Source of the DNA: Lindgomyces ingoldianus
Lineage: Eukaryota; Ascomycota; Dothideomycetes; Pleosporales; Lindgomycetaceae
Assembly (NCBI RefSeq): GCF_010093535.1
Contig: NW_022985163.1
Location: 2,517,789-2,581,788 of the forward strand
Length of the DNA stretch: 64,000 nucleotides
Direction: 5' to 3'
Shown: one piece after another, positions 46,812 to 58,652 of the stretch
Numbering within the stretch: the stretch's first letter is position 1
Layout of the letters: each line of letters starts with the position of its first letter
The notes under the pieces: model-generated
What the model was told of the DNA's origin: nothing
The model's input: only the letters and a program-made list of their open reading frames with translations
Databases searched by the model: none
Made by a program: the position numbers and the translations under genes

Positions 46812-48451
46812 GGTGAAGCACTGTTTGCGATCCGCGTACACCGTATGTTCGGGAGGGAGACAGGGTGCTTTGTCTGTCGGGCGATGCCCAACGTCGACAT
46901 TTGTTTTTCGCGGTGTTGTTGGCCCTGACAACGGCGCGAATACGCCGCTTCTGCATGGAACCTGTAGCAGCGTCTCTTGTACGACGTTGAACACCGCATC
47001 GCACTCCCTGGTCCCAGCGCGCTCAATGTTCACTGTCCACGTTAGAGTTGACGTCAGGCCGTTAACACCTCGCTGCTGCGCTGAGATTTCGAGGATGGTC
47101 ACGCTCTGGAATAAGGAATGGTAATATTCGCGAAACCCTGACAGACTCATTGGCCCCAAAGCACACTAAGCTTATTGCCCTCCTCGTGGCTGCCAATGGC
47201 CGCAGTCCGACGCACGTCACTTCTTGTCCTGCATGCCGCAGAACGTCTCTAATGTCTTTGGACGACACCTTTCACACTGGCCTCCCCCGCCGCCAGCGGC
47301 TCGTAACCTTCTACTGCGGGTCTGCGGTATTTTTTCTTCACCGTCTCCGAGGCCCAGGCGTCATCGACGGAGGTTTTCAGCGGGATGAGGTGGAGTCGTG
47401 GCGTGCGCTGGGCAAGAGTGGTGATAGCGGGACGTCCAGCCTGGAGGTTCCCCCACACTCTCTCCAACACGAGCGTCCCGGACTCACACTGCCTGACAGG
47501 GCCTCCAGTTTTGAGGGGGTAATGTGTACTACTGGCGTCCAATGTGACCACTGGGGCGTTTGAGGAGAAAGCAAGGGAGGTAGAAGATGCTCACCCCCTT
47601 GCACAGTGCACTTCCAGGACGTCGCCGCGGATGTGTGCATTGAAGGCTCGTAGCATGGGAGCCTCAAAGCCATGGTCAACGGTGAAGGCCCAGCGCCCCC
47701 TGGCAGAGCGCCTCAGGACTTCGATCCCCGCTCGATCAGGAAGTCAGGTGCAGCAACATGGCGGCGCAAGAAAGGTACAGATCCAAATCCACAGCGGCGG
47801 TCCTGGAGTGCGAGGAACGGGACGCCTCGTCCGTGCTGTCACGCGACAACCCCAGGATGGTTGACGAGAGCGACACGCACAAATTATCACATCATCTCGT
47901 CTCCACGACACGCTGTGGCTCTTGTTCATCCTAAGTGCGCACACTTGCGATTGCCATCATGCCTTTCCCCGCAATTGCTTTTCCTTCTTCAATTATCCCT
48001 GCAGCTGATCATGCAGCCCTTTTTCCTTGCAATTTGTTGCATGAGCCGACTTTTTGGGGCACACGAGCCGGGCATGACGGCAACTTGCTCCTCTGCCACT
48101 GGCTGAGCCCGAGCTGTACAAGCAACTGGGAGCTTTACTGCGGCCGTGCCTGTGCGTTGGCTCGCGTTGCGTTGCAAGCGACGCTCTAGGAGTGAAACGC
48201 GCCAACTGCGTTTAGACACAAATAATAGCTTTGTCTGCTCCCCGCTCGAACTACAGTGCCATCAAACTACCTCTACTACAAAATGTGTAGCGGGGTCTGC
48301 GTTGGTACTGTTATGCTCTCCCCTACTTCTCTGAACTTTCTTATGCGGCCAGACTGATGGCCATTGCAAGCAGCTACAAGAGCCATTTGCTACTCCAACC
48401 CTTAAAGGCTGGTGACAGCCTCTGACCCCCCCCTAGACTCTAGTTTTCGCC
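46812..48451. other. Intergenic between coiled-coil gene and dld1
   Basis: About 1.64 kb between divergent start codons. It is GC-rich at 47.1-47.9 kb with several overlapping short ORFs on both strands. None has domain similarity, so no gene is called. Confidence 0.5.
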
Positions 48452-50627
48452 ATGTTCCGCCGTCCAGCGTCGCGATTGAGGCAGCTGGCCTCGCCTCTGC
48501 TGGGGCGGGGTGCTCTCCGGGCGCAGACGAGCACAGCCGAGCAGACAGCCAACCTGAAAATTGGACAGAAGCCTTTTTGGACCTCAGGCCGAGTCCTTCT
48601 CTTCACAGCTTTGACGGGTTCTGCAGCCTACCTCTACGGTGTCAACGATGATACCCCGCGATTCCGATTCCCCTGGATCAGGTCGTTAATTCCCCGATAT
48701 GCTTCGAAGACGGAGATGGAAAAGGTTGGCTGCAAGAGTATCGTTTTTAGTAGGTCCAGATACTAATTGTCTCACACAGGCAATTGACGAGTTGAGGTAC
48801 TTGCTGGGAAGCGATGCTATCAGCACCGACGACGAAGACCTCCACTTACACGGATATTCGGAGTGGTCATCTATCAACATTGATCAGCTACCAGTTGCTG
48901 TGGCTTATCCCAAATCTACGGAAGAAGTCTCCCAGATTGCCAAAATATGCCACAAGTATAAGATCCCGATGAGTATGTTTTCTACAGGATCTCCACTCAA
49001 AACTTCTCCCGACTGACTTTCTCTATAGTCCCCTATTCTGGCGGATCCAGTCTTGAGGCTAATTTCTCTGCTCCGTATGGGGGTATGAGCATTGACTTCT
49101 CCTTCATGGATCAGATCATATCCTTGCACGCAGACGAGTGAGCGGAACACACTTTTTGGCTTCTGGACGCTATGGTTGACAAATGAATGTTAGTATGGAT
49201 GTCGTCGTCCAGCCCTCGGTGCCCTGGATGAGCCTCAACGAGGAAATTAAAAATTCTGGCCTTTTCTTCCCTGTTGATCCGGGACCATCAGTGAGTTGTT
49301 AATCGAAGCCGCTCGGGATACTCGAGAAGGCACCCCGGCTCACGTGTTGACAACCGATAGGCTAGAATCGGCGGAATGGTTGGAACTAGCTGCAGGCAAG
49401 TTCATTTTGCGGAATATTTTTGAGAAACAGGGAGCTGACACCTGTCAAGTGGTACTAATGCCGTGAGATATGGTACGATGAAAGATTGGGTTATCAATCT
49501 CACAGTGGTACTTGCAGATGGCACCATAATCAAAACTCGTCGACGTCCTCGGTATGCTGAATCCTGGCGCAAACTGAATTCGAGTTTCAAGCAGCTAACC
49601 ATTACGTAGCAAGTCCTCCGCTGGATACAATCTGACCAATCTTTTTATTGGCTCGGAAGGCACCTTGGGTTTGGTGACCGAAATCACTCTAAAGCTTACA
49701 GTCATACCGCAAGACACTAGCGTCGCCGTCGTGACATTTCCCACTATTCGCGATGCTGCAGCGGCGGCAGCAAAGGTGATGCGCGCAGGGATACCTGTAG
49801 CTGCGATGGAGATCATGGATGAAGTTCAGATGGCTGTGATTAACAAGGCTGGATCCACCGCAAAAAAATGGAAGGAAGTTCCAACCATGTTCTTCAAGTG
49901 AGTAAACGTAAACGCCTATAGTCCAGTAAGAGCTATAAGGACTAATAACAGGCGACAGGTTTTCTGGGACAAAAGCAGGGGTGAGCCTTGACCCTGAACG
50001 GTGGGATTTCCTAGAATGGAACTGACTGCATAAAAGGTTCAAGAAAACGTCCAGCTAGTTAAGTCCATCGCGAGAGCGCACAAAAGCGGGGACTTCGAGT
50101 TTGCCATTGATGCAGAAGAACAAAAGACCTTGTGGTCGGCAAGAAAAGAGTCCCTGTGGAGTATGCTTGCCTTGCGCAAAGAAGGTCATGAAGTGTGGTC
50201 GACAGATGTCGCGGTACCGCTTTCTCGGCTTCCAGACATTATAGGTACGAAGTTCGCGTGGAGATAAATGGAGACAGTTACACTGATGAGAAATATAGAG
50301 GTATCCAAGAAAGAAATGGATGATCTAGGTCTCTTTGCAAGTATTCTTGGCCACATCGGAGACGGAAATTTCCACGAAAGCATCATGTACGACAGTAAGA
50401 ACCCCAAAGAACGTGCTGCGGTCGAGAAGTGCATCAAAGATATGGTGAATCGTGCATTGGAAATGGAGGGCACGTGCACTGGAGAGCATGGTGTTGGACT
50501 CGGGAAAAAGGACTCACTCATGAGAGAGCTTGGTCTCGACACTATCAATGTCATGAAGAGCATCAAGAGCGCTCTTGATCCACACTGGCTGATGAATCCA
50601 GGAAAAATCATGGACATACCAGCATAA
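48452..50627 (+). CDS. dld1: Mitochondrial D-lactate dehydrogenase (cytochrome)
   Basis: Ten exons give 551 residues: 48452-48724, 48780-48972, 49029-49137, 49194-49290, 49361-49395, 49450-49551, 49610-49897, 49959-49980, 50037-50244, 50299-50627. The N-terminus is an Arg-rich mitochondrial presequence followed by one membrane segment ([16 protein letters not shown]). The FAD-binding (PCMH) domain shows [30 protein letters not shown] and [14 protein letters not shown]. The C-terminal substrate domain shows [12 protein letters not shown] and [14 protein letters not shown]. It oxidises D-lactate to pyruvate and passes electrons to cytochrome c at the inner membrane. Two oddities: intron 5 begins AG|GCAAGT (GC-AG type), and exon 8 is only 22 bp but is needed to restore [14 protein letters not shown]. 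Confidence 0.95.
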
Positions 50628-50983
50628 TTTGCTGGGTCGAGTGCGGAAGTTTCCCTTGGTTGGATATTCTCTTCCAGAGTATCAAAATCCATTGCATCGG
50701 GTGGCCTTGGTCGATTTGAACTGCATAACGCCGCGGGGATTTAGATAGACTACGCATCCTTTCCAATACCTTTTTTTTTTTTTGGCGGCTTTCAAGCCCC
50801 TATCTGATACCGAAAGCGTGGCATGTTGTGCAAAGCCATGTTGATGATGATTATATAAATTTGCATAGACCGGCCTGGATTGTGTTGTGGCAAAAATTCA
50901 AGTCCACACCCCGCCACGAAACACCCCACATCCGTCATTTTTCAGGCACGAGGTCAAGAGATCTCCATTGACTCAGAGACACC
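50628..50983. other. Intergenic between dld1 and ASADH
   Basis: About 355 bp, including a 12-14 T run near 50770 and the presumed ASADH promoter. No gene seen. Confidence 0.55.
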
Positions 50984-52272
50984 ATGTCTTCGCCAACAAC
51001 CATGGATGCTGAACATTTCACGTCGCACAATCGAAACTTTCTCAAGAAGAAATGCGGTGAGTTTCTATTCCCAATTGCTTTAGGTAAGTTTCTTGCCTGA
51101 TTGAAGCTCTAGGTGTGCTTGGGGCGACAGGCTCAGTGGGTCAACGCTTCATTTTGTTGCTTGCTCTTCACCCGCATTTGGTTTTGCATGCTGTTGGGGC
51201 GTCTGAACGATCGGCTGGGAAGAAATACAAGGATGCTGTCAAGTGGAAGCAGGCATTGCCATTCAATGACCGAATTGGTAATCTATTGGTCAAGAAATGC
51301 GTTCCGGAAGAGTTCAAGGAGTGCGACCTGATCTTTTCGGGCTTGGATAGCGATGTGGCGGGAGATGTTGGTATGAAGCTGCCTTGATAATACTGGAGAA
51401 CATTGCTGACTCCTGTTGCAGAAATGGCCTTCTTGAAAGCAGACTTCGCAGTATTTTCCAACGCGAAGAACTACCGCCGAGATCCATTGGTCCCGCTCGT
51501 CGTTCCTACCATCAACCTCCATCATTTAGACGTAATCTCACATCAAAGGAAGCACTATGGACTACAAAAAGGATTTCTGGTCTGCAACTCGAATTGCGCC
51601 GTAATTGGCATCGTAATACCATTCGCGGCCCTACAGTCGAAGTTCGGGCCTGTCGATCAAGTTTCCGTGGTCACTATGCAAGCCGTTTCCGGAGCTGGCT
51701 ATCCTGGCGTCAGCAGCATGGACATTATCGACAATGTGGTTCCTTTCATTTCTGGCGAAGAGGACAAGCTTGAGACAGAAGCACAGAAGATCTTGGGCAG
51801 TGTCAACAGTGAAATAACTGGCTTCGTGGATCAGCCAATGAGGGTTTCCGCGGCGTGTAACCGCGTACCTGTTCTCGATGGACATACAGCTTGCGTATCG
51901 CTCCGTTTCCAGAGGCGACCACCGCCAAGCGCGGAAGATGTCAAGCAAGCGATGAGAGAGTATGTTTCTGAGGCTCAAACCCTCGGATGCCCTTCAGCTC
52001 CGAATAAAGCTATTGTCGTGATGGATGAGCCAGATAGGCCGCAACCTAGGTTGGATCGCGAGACCGACAGGGGTTATGCTGTGAGCGTCGGGCGCATAAG
52101 GGAGGATGAAGCGGGTATCTTCGATATCAAATTTGTTGCGCTCAGTCATAATAGTAAGTTAGCCTTCAAGTGACTGATGTCTTCGAGAAGCTAACATTTC
52201 CCAGCTGTTATCGGAGCAGCGGGATCCTCGATATTGAATGCTGAAGCTGCTGTGCTGAAAGGGTTTGCATGA
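50984..52272 (+). CDS. hom2: Aspartate-semialdehyde dehydrogenase
   Basis: Four exons: 50984-51056, 51113-51370, 51422-52153 and 52205-52272, with introns of 56, 51 and 51 bp, giving 376 residues. [18 protein letters not shown] is the NADP-binding start, formed across intron 1. The active-site cysteine lies in [11 protein letters not shown]. Other conserved parts are [15 protein letters not shown], the substrate-binding [15 protein letters not shown], and [16 protein letters not shown]. It reduces aspartyl-4-phosphate to the semialdehyde, the branch precursor of threonine, methionine and, outside fungi, lysine. The N-terminus has about 20 residues more than usual before KKKCG. A start at the second in-frame Met (residue 7) is possible. 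The shared exon-intron phases support the model. Confidence 0.96.
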
Positions 52273-52572
52273 GTACACAGAACGAATGGTTGAAAAAAGT
52301 GCTTCAATTACTAGTGCAAGATACCAATGGCTAGAATGCTTGGAATTATAATACGTGCTAGCATGCGTGAGGCCTTAGATGCTTTTGTGAGGCCACTGAA
52401 GTGAGTCTGGAAAGGCGGCGTAGGAGGACGTATTTTCTACCCAGTGGCGCCAAGTGCCAGCTGAGTCAGCTGCCCACAATTTGGCGAGACATCAAAATTG
52501 CACCACGATTTCCCACGATTCAACCAGCAAGGACCTCTTCTTTGACCACACTCCGTCGACACAGCCGCCATC
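52273..52572. other. Intergenic between ASADH and eS4
   Basis: 300 bp with no gene. The right part is the short eS4 promoter and leader. Confidence 0.55.
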
Positions 52573-53759
52573 ATGGGTCGTGGACCGTAAGTGACCCCGA
52601 GTCAATATCTTACAGCAGTTCTACTCCCAAATCTTCCTCATTTATAGCGAAGAAAGCACGGTCATTGTCTCAATCTCACTGACATTGCAATACAGAAAGA
52701 AGCACCAGAAGCGCCTTAGTGCGCCATCGCACTGGCTCCTCGACAAACTGTCTGGTATGGAACGAATCTTCAGAAGCTGGCTACTCTTCAGCGCAAAATT
52801 GACAATTCTCAGGTGCCTATGCCCCGAAAGCCTCCCCAGGTCCCCACAAGCTTCGCGACTGCATGCCCTTGGTCATCTTCCTCCGAAACCGTCTGAAATA
52901 TGCCCTCAACTCTCGCGAGACCAAGGCTATCCTCATGCAGCGCCTCGTCAAGGTTGATGGCAAGGTCCGCACTGACTCAACCTTCCCTGCCGGTTTCATG
53001 GACGTTATCACAATCGACAAGACAGGCGAGAACTTCCGCCTTGTCTACGACACCAAGGGCCGCTACACCGTCCACAGGATAACCGCGGAAGAGGCACAAT
53101 ACAAGCTAGGCAAAGTCAAGCGTGTTCAGCTTGGCAGGGGTGGAATTCCCTACTGTGTTACGCACGATGCGCGAACGTAAGTTTGCCGCCTCCGTCAGCC
53201 GTTGGGCACAGTTTGGGCAAGATGCTTGAAGGAAACCTTTTTCACATCAGGCATCCGATCAGGCTCTAGCGATGTCATGAAGGAATTTATGCTGAATGTG
53301 CGTACAGGATCCGGTACCCTGATCCTGCCATCAAGGTGAACGATACCGTCAAGATCGACCTCGCCACTGGCAAGATCACCGATTTCATCAGGTTCGATAC
53401 TGGTGTTATTGCCATGGTCACTGGTGGCCGCAACATGGTAAGCCTGTTGAATATCATCAATCTAGGCTGAGCCTGACAGATGTAGGGTCGTGTTGGTGTC
53501 ATCACTCATCGTGAACGTCACGACGGAGGTTTCAACATCGTCCACGTCAAGGATGCCGTCGACAACGAGTTCTCCACCCGGGAAAACAACGTTTTGTAAG
53601 TTTGAGAAAGACTGGATCTACAGAGTCTCGACTGACGTGATTGACAGCATCATCGGCCGTGAGAAGCCATGGATCAGTCTGCCCAAGGGCAAGGGTGTCA
53701 AACTCACTATTGCTGAGGAGAGGGACCGCCGTCGGGCACAGGCTCTGGCTGGCCATTAG
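52573..53759 (+). CDS. rps4: 40S ribosomal protein eS4
   Basis: Six exons: 52573-52586, 52696-52754, 52813-53176, 53308-53437, 53486-53595 and 53648-53759, giving 262 residues, the family length. The first exon is 14 bp (MGRGP), then [20 protein letters not shown]. The S4 RNA-binding region and KOW-like segment are clear: [39 protein letters not shown], and [13 protein letters not shown] near the end. It belongs to the small ribosomal subunit body. All junctions are GT-AG with consistent phase. Intron density is high near the 5' end, as in other fungal ribosomal protein genes. Confidence 0.97.
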
Positions 53760-54926
53760 GTGTGAGGTGAATGAAGCAAGAGGAGAAGCAGCATCTAAAC
53801 GGACCACCTGGGTAAGAGAGCTGTAGTGTGGTCTGGACATAGGTTCTGTCTAAAATCAGGCGTTGGTCAGTCGTGGGGAAGCTTGATGGGGCTCTAGCTT
53901 TCTCCATATCAATGAAATATCACAGCAGAATCAAACAAATGAGCGCATGAGATTGCCAAGTGATGCAGCGGGACTTCGGGGATCACGGGGGATCGTAGTA
54001 CCTCACAGACAGTGTGTGGCAGTGGTGGGAATCTTTTATTGCTATTTTAGGGGGGGTTTTATAGGTCCGAAACGTCGCGGTTTGCAGAAGAACGATAACG
54101 GGAGACGCTCTAATGCCCGCCAGTGTCAGGGAAGAGGTCGAAAGGGGCCAATGGGAATGCTGGAGGCGGATGGCAATTCGATGAGCCGGGAGGGATCTGA
54201 CACAGAGGCTCTCGTCAGGTTGAAGTGTTTGACGTAGGGTGAGTGGTGGCGGTGCGAGGCGCGCCCTGTGCGATTTGGTGTGTGGAATTAAGGGCTAGGA
54301 GCATTGGCTTTTGGTTTTTCGCCTTCGCCTTCGCTAAGAAAGAGATGAGATCGGCCTCACAATCAGGAAAGTTGTCACGACTCGAGAGCACGACGACACG
54401 ATTATAGCTGCACTGGGGTGCAGGAGGCGAAAGTGTGTTATCTGGTCTGCGATAAATCTTTGGTAAAGGCGTCGACGAGCCGGCTTCGTCAACGGCAGTG
54501 GCTTGGACTCCCATTGGCACCATTGGCTGCCGTCCCGTCCACCGCTCGCTCGTTCGCTCGCTCGCCAGCCAGGCGCCTCAGGCCCTCAGAGGTCCAACTC
54601 CAACCCTCCACTCGTGCGTCCCCGCAGTGAGCTGCCAACCTTCAACTGCCCTCCACCTGCAGCCTGCGACAGAACGACGACGAGCAGGCTCTGACGTCGC
54701 CGGTCCAATGCAATTACAAGCATCGCTCGCCTTGTTGAATCCGTCGCTCGTTTCTCCGCCGCGCCGCCCCGTTTGCGACCTGTCTCACCAGCGTAACTAG
54801 CCGTTTGCGTACCCACGATCGCACCCACTCCGCACCCAGCACGCCCTCAACACCACCCCAGAGTCTTGAAGACCGGTCTCTGGCGAGCCGGTTCTTCGAC
54901 CAAGACTCGCTCTATTCTTCGCCATC
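53760..54926. other. Intergenic, eS4 3' flank and palI promoter
   Basis: About 1.17 kb. Two reverse CCAAT boxes (ATTGG) lie close together at about 54513-54527, and the DNA from 54530 to 54926 is CT-rich, suiting a promoter and leader for palI. No credible ORF. Confidence 0.5.
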
Positions 54927-57264
54927 ATGCTACGGCCGGCCACGCCCTTATCGATCCTATTTTTCGCCGCCTTCGTCCTGCTGCTTCTGTCCACTCTCTC
55001 GACCCCCATCATTCGCGGCATCCCGCTCGCCACCTTTCAAGGCGTCAACTTTGGCGTCTTTGGATATTGCGACGGCAGCAAATGCGACGGCCCGCGGATA
55101 GGTTACGACACCGGTATGTGTTCAGGAACACCAACCCCCAATGCACTCAGCATCAACGACGCCCATCGCTAACCTGTCGATTGCAGATGGCCTATTTGCT
55201 AATGCCTCTGACTCTGAATTTTCGCTGCCGTCAGCGACCCGACACTCGTTATCCTCGATTCTCATCGTCCATCCGGTTGCGACACTCCTGACGCTGGTAT
55301 GCTTCTCCCTCGCCGTTGCCGCCCACTTCCATTCTCCCGCCCACTCGCCTCGCTACCTCCTCGCCCTCCTGATCCTCACGTTCCCGACGCTCCTCGTCTC
55401 GTTGCTAGCTTTCCTCGTCGACATTCTGCTCTTCGTTCCCCATGTGGCATGGGGTGGATGGGTTGTATTGGCGGCTACTATCATCATTGTTGCGAGCGGA
55501 GTGGTCACTTGCGCCATGAGGCGGACTCTGGTTAGTCGCAAGGCAAGGAAGAAGCGGATTGCCGAAAATCCAGATATGAATGGGCAGAACTACTTTGCCA
55601 ATCGCACCGCGACGCAAGATGTCCTTCCAAAAGCGGAGTCTCCACCGCCGTTGTCAGGTGATACCGTGACCTCGGGACCAGACAAACTACCCGGATTTGC
55701 GACCTATGATATGCAGAATCAACATCTTCAGGATGACATGACGCCCCTGAATCCCCGAAACCCTTCGCTTAAGACGAATAGCAGTGGTGGGAGAGACGGC
55801 CCGGACCGTTCCCAGAATCCATCCCGTGGCCCTTCAGGCCGTGGACGGCAGCCAGTTGATCAGTATGGCAACCCCATTCCGCTCATGCCGAACGATGGGT
55901 TCGCAATGCAGAATATCCCGCGCATGGGACCGCCGCGCATGGGACCGCCGCCAAACAGGGGAGGCCCGCAGGTGTATGGCCGTGGCAGAGGCTATCCGCC
56001 AAGAGGAGGGTTTGGCCCACCACCAAGAGGAGGATTTGGCCCACCACCAAGAGGAGGGTACGGTCCGCCACGAGGAGGCATGCGAGGACCACCCCCTCCA
56101 GGCTGGAATGGCAATGGAAGAGGAGGCATGGGCCCTGGTCCAATGCCTGACCCTGGAATTGTGGGCCGAGGCCAAAGGGGACCTCCACCAGAATACAGCA
56201 ATGACTTCTATGGCCAGGCTCCACCGCCAGGTCGTGAGCCCTCACCGTATGGACAGAGAGGCGTGTCGCCAGCTGTACCCATGCAACCGCCAATGCCAAT
56301 CGGCCAAGCTATTGAAATGAATGGCCGGTCAGGTACCCCTTCAGTGACCCCGAATCAAAATTACGGGCTGCGTGAAAGCGACGGGGATGTTCAAGGCATG
56401 CTTGCGCTGCAGCAAGGTGGATTTGAAGCCCAGCCGCCAACACGACGGCCCTCAAACCCCATGAGCCCAACGAGTAACTACTCGGGCGAAGAGTAAGATT
56501 GGTCTCTTTTGTCTAGTTGTCTAGAATGGTTCATGTTTTTAACCTTTCGCAGGGATGCATATGTTCCACCTAGAGCCAATTGGAATCAGAACATGACCAA
56601 CCCGTCGGATCAGACACTACCCACTAACAGCAGTAACAGCCGTGGTCTCTCACCAATTCAGGATTCTCCTGTCGAGCTACCCGCTCAACTATCTACCATT
56701 GGCGTACCGAATAACGATCCGAGAAGCTCTAACTATTATGAAGACGTAGATCCCCAATTTGCTGAGCCTGTAAATAGCAAACCAGCTCAAGCTCGACTTC
56801 CATCCGCCTTGGTTCCAGGAGGCCTTGCCTCTTCCAATCCCAATCGCCTTAATATCTCCAACCCTTCCCTGAACACAAGTGATCCAGCTCTGCGCCGCAA
56901 CTCTTCGTATGAGGACATACCCGATGGATCTCGCTCACCCGCTGCTTCGGAAGCCTCCCACTTTACCTCGGTCTCACAGCGAGGCATCAATCCAAATTGG
57001 AGGCCCCCACCGCCGGGTATGGGTGGGCCACCGATTCCGGGGCAGTACGGACCGTATAACGCCCGGCGGCCGATGAGGCAAGAGGATGTAATCCTGGAAG
57101 CCAATGCAGCCAATCCGGATTTTGCGGTCCCAGGAGCTGAGTTGGGACGAGGTAGAGGACGAGGAAGAGGAGCTGCAAGAGGAAGAGGCGTGCCTGGCCC
57201 CTCCATGATAAATGGTATGGGCATGGGTAATCAGGGACGATATCCCGGGGCTAATGCAATCTAA
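54927..57264 (+). CDS. palI: pH-response regulator PalI/Rim9, membrane protein
   Basis: Three exons: 54927-55113, 55187-56492 and 56553-57264, with introns of 73 and 60 bp, giving 734 residues. The SUR7/PalI-type N-terminus has a first membrane helix (residues 9-28), the exoplasmic GVFGYCDGSKCDGPRIGY motif with its cysteine pair, and three more helices at about 85-170. The rest is a long cytosolic tail rich in Pro, Gly and Arg, typical of filamentous PalI. It includes a near-perfect 24-bp tandem repeat encoding GGFGPPPR units (about 55999-56070) and a C-terminal RGRGRGRGAARGRG. PalI/Rim9 assists the plasma-membrane sensor PalH/Rim21 in ambient-pH signalling to PacC. The membrane part is confident and the tail is poorly conserved. 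Confidence 0.9.
55999..56070 (+). repeat. 24-bp tandem repeat inside palI, 3 copies
   Basis: The unit CCAAGAGGAGGGTTTGGCCC plus four bases (CACC) repeats three times with a few changes. Each unit encodes eight residues of the GGFGPPPR type. Confidence 0.85.
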
Positions 57265-58652
57265 TGCTGGTGTCGATTGAATTTGGGATCTACAAACGAT
57301 CTCAAACCGGTTGTCAGAACAGGCCTCTCCATCTCGAGCTGCGATCTGGACATCGCTCGTAGCCACTCTTTCCAATCACGACCTCGATACCCTTATTATC
57401 CTGTTCTTCGGCTATCATGATCAGTGCCGGCTTTCCCGTAGACATCTGTGTCATTCTCCTGCTTTCTTGGGGCCATTGGATTCTCAAACCTTTTCGAAGA
57501 TATGGATATCACGATTTTTTGCATTCACTTCTGTACAAAAGTTAGCCTGACGACCAAAAAGGCCAGGACGATTTACTTACTCCTCTTTTTCCCCGCTCCC
57601 AGGACCGGACCTCCAATAGACACGGTGAATCTTCCTTCATGAACGAGCGAGGCTTCGTACACTTCCACACTTGCATTGCTGCCAGTCTATTATAGATTGG
57701 AGAATGCGGACGTATGTTTGCATGAGCGTTCAAGTCTTGCGATTCCTACCTGCATCATGGCATTCTCTGTATATACTTAATTTGTAGTCTGCAGACTAGC
57801 TCACTTTTTAGAGTTGCAACTGCGATGGATGGATATTCCTGTCTCCAAACTTCCCATACTTTTCTTGGGCTTTTTGGTGCCACTGATTTCCATCATTCAT
57901 TTTTTCCTTTTGGTTTCCAGTACCATGGACTCTGTCCGGGCTGGCCGCATTTCAGTTCAGGCGGCAGGCATCATTTTGCGGTTTGCGGCTGTAACTCTAC
58001 AATCATGCTTTTTTTTTCTTACTTCTGGTATTGGCTGGCATGGATCTTATCTCCCTTTTTATGTTTTCCTTCTATTCAATGAGGGAGCACAGGTTTGGTG
58101 GAAAGAAAAAAAAAAGAAAGAGTTGCTCGTGTTCTGACTGTGTCATATCGCATGCTCGATTACGCGCCCGATCGTAGGCCAAGCCTGCTGAACTAACTAG
58201 AGAGGATTCTCTACAGCCGTGCCCTCAGCTGGGGTTAGGGCCGTTGTGATAGTATGGGTCTGACTGGTGCGATATATATACGGATGGATGGATGGATGGA
58301 TGGACGGAGGGAGGAGGGGGGTCTGGGTTGTGGGTGTGGTGTAGTACAGTGTAGTACAGTGTAAATCAAACCCACATTGACGCATGTGCTGACAGTCTTT
58401 ACTACTTGCTTGCTTAGTGATTTGCGGTGATGGCGATTGATCGGGAAGCGTAGTTTTGCTAGGACTTTGGCTTTGCTGGGTATAAAGTTTCTTCACCAAG
58501 GACGTGTTGAAGAATTCCGATTCCGCGTAGGATCATTAATATGTTGAAATTTATATTTTGGATTATTCTCCTATTATATTATACGTGAGGTGACAAGCAG
58601 CAGTAAGTATATGATGGATAGGATAGCCTACTCTGTCTAAGATTTAGTCACT
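57265..58652. other. Intergenic between convergent palI and ade1
   Basis: About 1.39 kb. It holds a T-rich hydrophobic ORF at 57814-58137 (107 codons, doubtful), a GGAT microsatellite at 58282-58304, and a GTAGTACAGT direct duplication near 58341-58361. The remainder is 3' flank. Confidence 0.5.
58282..58304 (+). repeat. (GGAT)n microsatellite
   Basis: About 5.75 perfect copies, followed by G-rich degenerate units to about 58322. Confidence 0.9.

Noticed and set aside
47150..47864. 137- and 106-codon plus-strand ORFs in GC-rich DNA
   Set aside because: High GC lowers stop frequency. Both strands are open and no family pattern is visible.
57814..58137. 107-codon hydrophobic ORF with apparent membrane segments
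   Set aside because: It lies in T-rich 3' flanking DNA of palI. T-rich DNA reads as Leu/Phe by chance, and no motif or neighbour supports a gene.
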